64,000 nucleotides of DNA from assembly GCF_037893015.1 (NCBI RefSeq), contig NC_133665.1:197010714-197074713 (forward strand), read 5' to 3'. The DNA is from Macrotis lagotis (lineage: Eukaryota; Chordata; Mammalia; Peramelemorphia; Peramelidae). A program made the position numbers and the translations under genes. Of the stretch, positions 58,860 to 64,000 are shown piece by piece. Position 1 is the stretch's first letter. Each line of letters opens with the position of its first letter. A model generated the notes under the pieces. The model worked only from the letters and a program-made list of their open reading frames with translations, was not told where the DNA came from and did no database searches.

Positions 58860-59720
58860 CTGGGCTATATCCTAAGCTCCATTTCTTTTCCAAACACATT
58901 ATTCCATTCTCTCCTGATATTTTGGTAGCTGCAGAATAGACTTGTGTAATTCCAATTTCCTTTCCTTTACCTTTGATAGTCTTTCTCTTGATCATTCACA
59001 AAGTTCTTTTAATCTGAATTAAATTGCTAAATTTAACGTCTATGTCTTGGGGTGTTTTTATTTTTCTGGAAGTAATCTGTGAATTTTTCCTGATGTAATT
59101 TCATTTTCTGTGTTCGGAAGTTCTGGGTAATTCTCTTGTATTATTTCTTGAATTGTGGTGTCCAATGAATTTACTTTTTTATTTTTAATATTGGTTGTTT
59201 GGTTTTCTTCTTTTTTAAAAATCATTTTAGCTAATGACTTATTTTTTTCTTCAGAAAACAAGTTTATAGGGGTGACTGGGTGGTGCAGTGGATAGAGCAC
59301 TGACCCTGGAGTCAGGAGTACCTGAGTTCAAATCCAGTCTCAGACACTTAATAATCACCTAGTGGCCTTGGGTAAGCCACTTAACCCAATTTGCCTTGAA
59401 AAAAAAAACTAAAAAAAAAAGAAAAGAAAACAAGCTCATAGTTTTATTTGTTTATTTTTTTCTTTCAATTATGTTAATCTCTTCTGTTTTCTCTTCTGGC
59501 ATTTAATTGGTTTTGCTATTTTATTATTTTTGTTATTTTTCTATTTGTTATTTCATTTGTTGTTCTTTTAATATGTGTTGATTTGCTCTTTTTTTATTGC
59601 TGAAAATGTTTAGAGACACTAAATCTTCCCTAAGTATTGCTTTGGCTGCTTCACAAAATGCTGATGTATTGTCTTAATGAAGTGATTATTTTAAATTAAA
59701 ATAGTTTCTTAAGATTTATT
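58860..59720 (-). mobile_element. L1-like 5' half fragment (ORF1 region), with nested SINE
   Basis: T-rich antisense sequence that resembles marsupial L1 ORF1-side consensus as I remember it (around 58,880-59,260 and 59,430-59,720). It is interrupted by a SINE at 59,266-59,420. No clean protein can be read. It may be the upstream part of the 54.5-57.3 kb element, separated by later insertions. Confidence 0.45.
59266..59420 (+). mobile_element. WSINE1-like SINE with target-site duplication, nested in L1
   Basis: Sense copy: GGGGTGACTGGGTGGTGCAG, GAGTTCAAATCCAGTCTCAG, CACTTAACCCAATTTGCCTT and an A-rich tail. Flanks GAAAACAAGTTTATAG and GAAAACAAGCTCATAG form a 16-bp duplication with two mismatches. 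Confidence 0.8.
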
Positions 59721-60200
59721 CCTTGACATACCTATTCTTTGGGACTCAGCCACCAGGAGGCTCTCTCTGCAGGTTCAATTCTGGCCTTTGCCCAATGCCC
59801 TGGTCATTCATTGTACAACAGCTTCAGCCTGGGCTGGGGATTGGAGTCAGAGTTGCACGGCATCTGTCCGCTCCTTATGGCATTCCTCACTCAGCATGTC
59901 TGGTCCCCTAGACACCAGTCCCCTACTTGGTTCACCCTGAGTCCGTCCTGGAACTGAATAGCGGGCAGCAGAGATGCCAAATGGCCCTGTTCCTGCTGCT
60001 AATGCCAGTGCAGGGGTCCTGGGATCTCTTCCAGTCCTGGTGCCCTCTCAGCAAGACCTCATTCCCAGTGGGATGTTTTGGAGTGGATTGATTTTCTGAT
60101 CAGAATTCAGTCTGAAGATCTTTCTAAAACTTGGTAAAGATCTTCTTGGGAGGGACTGAGGCTTTACTTTGCCCTGTTATTCCCCTTCTGTTTGATTCTT
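59721..60200 (-). mobile_element. Possible L1 5' UTR remnant
   Basis: A GC-richer block directly beyond the L1-like ORF1 side, where an antisense L1 would have its 5' UTR. The call rests on position and composition only; no family string was firmly recognised. Confidence 0.25.
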
Positions 60201-61254
60201 CTCCTTTGTGATCTGCCCTCCAGGATTCCACCACATTGCAGTCCCTGTGCCCATCACCCTTTTCTGTCCAGTTTTCCACCCAACACTTTAGCTGACCTTT
60301 TGGCCATACTCTGACCTCCTCACCCTGATCCTTTCACTACTAATTCCTGGCTGAGCCTCAACATTGAGGAATGCCTCTGGGTTCCTCCCTCTACCCACCT
60401 TCTCTTCATCTATTTCTTCATTACTGAAGAAATGCCAGCCTTGCCAACTGGATCTACTGTAAATAGTCATCATTGAACCTCAGGCCTCATTGATGCACAA
60501 AACTTGCTGCAGCATCACAGGCTTTTGAGGCTAGTCAGGTGAGGATTAAGAAAAGGTCATGGAGGAAGATGCAGCACAGGGATGGGGGTGGAGCCCCCAA
60601 CAATTTTGGTCCTTGTTTAATATCTAAGGAAAGAAGGGAATATTTAAGGAGGCAATCTCCAGCTTCCCCTTTGTCTTCTCTCCAACACTTCTTTCCTTCT
60701 TTCCCCAATGCCAAGAAGCTGAAATAAGACGGTGTGGAACATTAAGCAAAGCAATGAATGATTGGCAAGGAAACTAGCCCTTCTGCACCCAACCGGATTC
60801 CAAGTGGAGCAGGGATGGGTGGAAGGAGGGAGGAGATGCCAATGGCTTCCCACAGGTCTTTTCTGGCACAGCCATACAGTCTGCCAACTCTCAGGGACCT
60901 TTTCCATCTTGAGTCTACCAATCTAAGGTCAGGGCAGGCCCTGGGAGACTTAAAGGATGCCAGGTAAAAACCTCCTTCTCTGGAGCAGGGCAGGCCCATG
61001 GGACCCTCCCTTGATGGTCTGACCTTCTTGTTGGAGGAGAGCCCACAGGAATTGGGCCTGGATAAATAAATATGGCAGGCCTGGTTGGCACACACATCTA
61101 TCCTTTTTCTCCCCAGGCTGTGAAGGTTTTGGCAGCTCAGAGCACTTTCCTGGAGCTGTTTCCTCCCAGCATGTGGCTTGGTCTCTGGTGGGCTCCCCCT
61201 TGACCCCTGGCTCCGGGCCAGACCTCAGAATGATATCACCTCTTCCTGGGGCCC
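60201..61254. other. Intergenic upstream of GNGT1
   Basis: No repeat family or exon recognised. Its low repeat content next to the GNGT1 promoter could mean retained regulatory sequence. Confidence 0.4.
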
Positions 61255-61295
61255 CATAATACTAGATTAAACACATCAGCACTTTAGTGGATTAT
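61255..61295 (+). promoter_or_regulatory. Distal CRX-like motifs upstream of GNGT1
   Basis: AGATTAAAC near 61,263 and GGATTA near 61,289 are further homeodomain/CRX-type cores about 230-260 bases upstream of the TATA box. GGATTA is the full CRX consensus. Short motifs like this occur by chance, so this is only suggestive. Confidence 0.35.
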
Positions 61296-61479
61296 GGCTC
61301 AATTTTCCCTGATGACCTCAAAAAGGAGAGGAAAGTGTGTGAATCATTCCATGACTATTTAGAAAAAAATGCCATTTCACTGAGAAGGAAAATCCCAGTG
61401 GGCTGTGAAGACATCCCCTCTTTCTTCAACTCATCCTGTAGGCTCCATGGTGGAGGGCTTGGGCAGTGGGCTAAACCCT

Positions 61480-61548
61480 GGGCTTAATCACATTAGCAGA
61501 GATTATGTCCAATTGCTATAAAACCCTGGGGTTGGACAGGCCAGCAGG
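61480..61548 (+). promoter_or_regulatory. GNGT1: GNGT1 core promoter with TATA box, CCAAT and CRX-type sites
   Basis: TATAAAA lies at 61517-61523, about 140 bases before the ATG, so transcription probably starts near 61,548. Directly upstream are CCAAT (61509-61513), GATTA (61501-61505), ATTA (61492-61495) and TTAATC (61484-61489). TAATC/GATTA cores are the binding preference of the photoreceptor homeodomain factor CRX. I see no clear NRL element. The 5' UTR (to 61,662) has no polypyrimidine-backed acceptor, so it is probably unspliced. Confidence 0.65.
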
Positions 61549-61662
61549 AGGGGCAAGAGCCAGGCCTGGTGAGCGGGTGAGGGGTGGGTAGACTGAGGCA
61601 GAGCAAGCCTTGGCAAGAAGAGACAGGTGGGGCTCTGGTAGGAGGGCCAGCCTGGGGCCAAC

Positions 61663-61758
61663 ATGCCAGTGATCAATATTGAAGACCTGACAGAGAAGGA
61701 CAAACTGAAGATGGAAGTGGACCAGTTAAAGAAAGAAGTGACACTGGAAAGGATGGTG
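61663..61758 (+). CDS. GNGT1: GNGT1, rod transducin gamma subunit, first coding exon (partial gene)
   Basis: The frame begins MPVINIEDLTEKDKLKMEVD and continues through QLKKEVTLERMV, 32 residues. This matches the N-terminal half of rod G(T) gamma-1 almost residue for residue, with V for human L at position 32. The product is the gamma subunit of transducin, which couples rhodopsin to cGMP phosphodiesterase on rod outer-segment discs. This part forms the N-terminal helix that coils against G-beta. The exon ends in phase 0 at GTG|GTGAGT. The second coding exon, carrying the farnesylated CAAX end (CVIS in human), was not found before the right edge, so the window holds only the 5' part. The start is fixed by homology and by the promoter just upstream. 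Confidence 0.95.
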
Positions 61759-63389
61759 GTGAGTGGTCACTCTAGGATGTCTGGACCAGGTCTGGGCAGG
61801 TGAGGCCTGGCTAGTTCAGTCTTGGAAGTGACAACCCGGGGAGAGCCAATTGAGGATGAGCTTAGGCTAGCCTGGGGAGAGGGAGAGGCTCCAGGCCAGG
61901 TGGACCAGGCCCAGGCTCAGGCCCAGGCCCAGGCCACTGTGAAGCTGCTCTCCTCTGCAGGAACTGCCTGGTCAGAGACTTTAGAGGCAGTACAGAGGGA
62001 CGAACTCAAGCCCTGAAGTGAAGGCTGGCCCGGAGGCCCCATTTTGTTACCTGCACTATGGGCATATCCTTATATTCTTTACCTGCCTGCCAGGCTGTTA
62101 GACCCAGCAATCCTGGTTCCCCCTCTTCCCACCCCCAGGTCTTGGATGACCATCCAGGAACCCCAGTGGCAGTGCTCATCAGAGGCAGGTCTTTGTAGCT
62201 CAGAGACTGGCTCTCTACTTGCTACTTTGCCTTAGGGCCTCTAAAAATCACCCAGAGTCTCCAAATCCCAGATCCATCATCCCAGGCATCCAGAGGGTAC
62301 ACAGAGGCTCAGTTAGTGGGCAGCTCCTCCTGGAGGCTCCCTGCCCAAGGGAAGGAAGGGAAAAGAGGGATTTTGGTTCTACTCTATCAGCTTCACCTTC
62401 ATTTACAACCCAGATCAAGCATGATTCCACCAAACCTGGGTAATGGCCTGGCCAGCAGATGGAGGCTGGGATTTATCCTTGGGGTGGGTGGGTGGGGGGG
62501 CCTACCTTCTCTCTTGGACCTTGCAGGGCAGTAGAGGTGAAAAGTCGACCTTTTGGTTTAATTTCAACTCTTGATGGACCTAGGGCAGGGCGTGTCCCCC
62601 TCCCCCAACCTTGGACTATTCTCACCCCCTTAAATCCTTCCCTGAGGCCTGGACCTCCTCCAGCCTCCTGGTCCTACAGTCCTTCAGTCTGCTCTCACCA
62701 GACAGCGACTAAGCTCTCTGAGTTCTGGCTTTCTCTGGGGACCCAGTGTCTGCCACAACTTGTTCTGACCTCACTCAGTAACCTGCTCTGCTGGTGTCTC
62801 CACTTGTGAGTCTTCCTCAATGGCACAGGCTTCGCCCCCATCGCCTGCTTGCTGTTGCTTTTGGGTCACTTTGCATGTTCCCACCATCAAGGTAAAAAGG
62901 GCCAGGATGCTTTTTTGAAAGCAGAAGCAGCAATATGACCCCTGTGCTCTCTGTGGGCACAACTCCACCCAGACCTCAAAGCTTTGTCCAATGATCTCAG
63001 AGAACCAAAGGGCAGAAGAAGCCCTTCCCCCAAGGTAAAGGGGATCTTGCCGCCTGAGTATCCCAGAGAACCCCTCCTAATGTAGTTAAGGGTCCCTCTT
63101 GACTTTGAGGCTGTGATCCAAGGCCAGTATACTCACTCCCCCACCTTCCAGCAGTGTGGGGTATGGGCTCCAGGAAATGCAAACCCATTTTGATGTCAGA
63201 AAGAGAAAGACAGTGTTGGCAGAGAATTGTTCTGCAGCCTTGGCTAGAAATAAAGGCTTATATCAGCCAGAGATGATGAGAAAGGGTTTCTGGGGCATCC
63301 GCACTCTGGAACTCCTCTGCACTATCCTGCTGAACTATGACCATCACTACTGGAGGGGGGGATCTGCCTGCTGTGCCCACCTCTCCCTG
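61759..63389 (+). other. GNGT1: GNGT1 intron (5' part)
   Basis: Begins at the GTGAGT donor. A short CAGGCC-type repeat lies at ~61,907-61,935. I looked for the second coding exon (VSKCCEEVRDYVEE in human) and did not find it, so the intron appears to run past the window edge. Confidence 0.6.
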
Positions 63390-63800
63390 CTTCAGTCCAT
63401 TCTCCATTGGCTGCCAAAGGGAGCTTCCTAAAGGGAAAATCTTACCATGCCACCCCTATCCAATAAACTCAGGGCCTCCCCATCACCTCCAGGAACAAAT
63501 GCAAAATGTTCCATTTAGGGTTTAAAGCCCTTCTTAAGCAGCCCCCTCCTCCCTTTCTAGTCTTTGACACCATTGCAGATGAGAAAACAGGCTCAGAGTC
63601 AGGGTCTGAGGAAGCAGCAGAGCCTGGCAGGACCAGGTCCAAAGATTTGCTTCCTTCAGGTTTCCCTCTCTCCTGTCCACTGGCAGGACATGTGTCCCTC
63701 TCTCCTTCCCTCCTTTGCAATGCATCCCCCAAAGCTGTGCCCCCCACATGCAGGGACTCTCTTACTGAATCCCTTCACCTCGGGATCCTTATCCAGCTCC
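63390..63800 (+). mobile_element. L2 LINE 3' region
   Basis: CATTGGCTGCCAAAGGGAGC, CCATCACCTCCAGGAACAAA, TGCAAAATGTTCCATTTAGG and GTTTAAAGCCCTTCTTAAGC resemble L2 3' UTR text. The right part is weak. Confidence 0.5.
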
Positions 63801-64000
63801 CCAGACTGCCCCAGTGGTCTCCCCAGCATGGACCCTGGGCTGAGGACAGCCTGCCACCATAGTCTGGTCCATGCATCTGGACATGGCAGCCCTTGCTCCA
63901 TTCTAAGGTCTGAAACCTGAGTTTGGCCTGGTGTTGAAGTGGAAGGCTTCCATGATGGTGGAACAAGCCTGTGTGTGGGCTGAGTTGTTGGGAGGACAGT

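Overview
The window looks like nuclear DNA of a marsupial, most probably an Australian one. The evidence is many tRNA-derived SINEs of the WSINE1 and MAR/RTE-tailed kinds, marsupial-type L1 remnants, and older MIR and L2 copies. I recognised these families from memory, not by a search. Coding density is very low. I can support two host genes, TFPI2 (complete) and GNGT1 (first coding exon only), and their order matches the human 7q21.3 neighbourhood CALCR - TFPI2 - GNGT1 - GNG11. The left ~48 kb would then be the intergenic side facing CALCR, although no CALCR exon was seen.

Region by region: 1-29 kb is AT-rich intergenic DNA with MIR, L2, L1, MAR/WSINE1 SINEs, a small hAT-like element with terminal inverted repeats, microsatellites, and two diverged copies of an unnamed ~0.6 kb repeat (about 9.9-10.46 kb and 16.49-17.35 kb). 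At 27.9-29.3 kb lies the 5' half of an L1 on the minus strand. Next to it is a 3.4 kb GC-rich minisatellite (about 29,573-32,950) made of a 14-bp unit. Its plus strand is essentially free of adenine, so no frame on either strand has a stop codon. This explains the very long reading frames there, which are not genes. A CpG-rich unique flank follows to ~33.48 kb. From 33.5 to 48 kb the DNA is again repeat-rich, with an L1 at 40.87-43.11 kb.

TFPI2 is on the minus strand, 52,777 down to 49,740. It has five coding exons, all introns in phase 1, a conceptual product of 229 aa, and a CpG-island promoter with a TATA-like box and GC boxes. It encodes a signal peptide, three Kunitz modules and a basic C-terminal tail. 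The second Kunitz module lacks both cysteines of one disulphide pair (the BPTI Cys14-Cys38 equivalent), while the first and third modules are intact.

From 54 to 60 kb there are L1 remnants with nested SINEs. GNGT1 (rod transducin gamma) starts at 61,663 on the plus strand behind a TATA box and several CRX-type homeodomain motifs. Its remaining exon lies beyond the right edge. TFPI2 and GNGT1 are divergent, about 9 kb apart, and there is no sign that they share a promoter.
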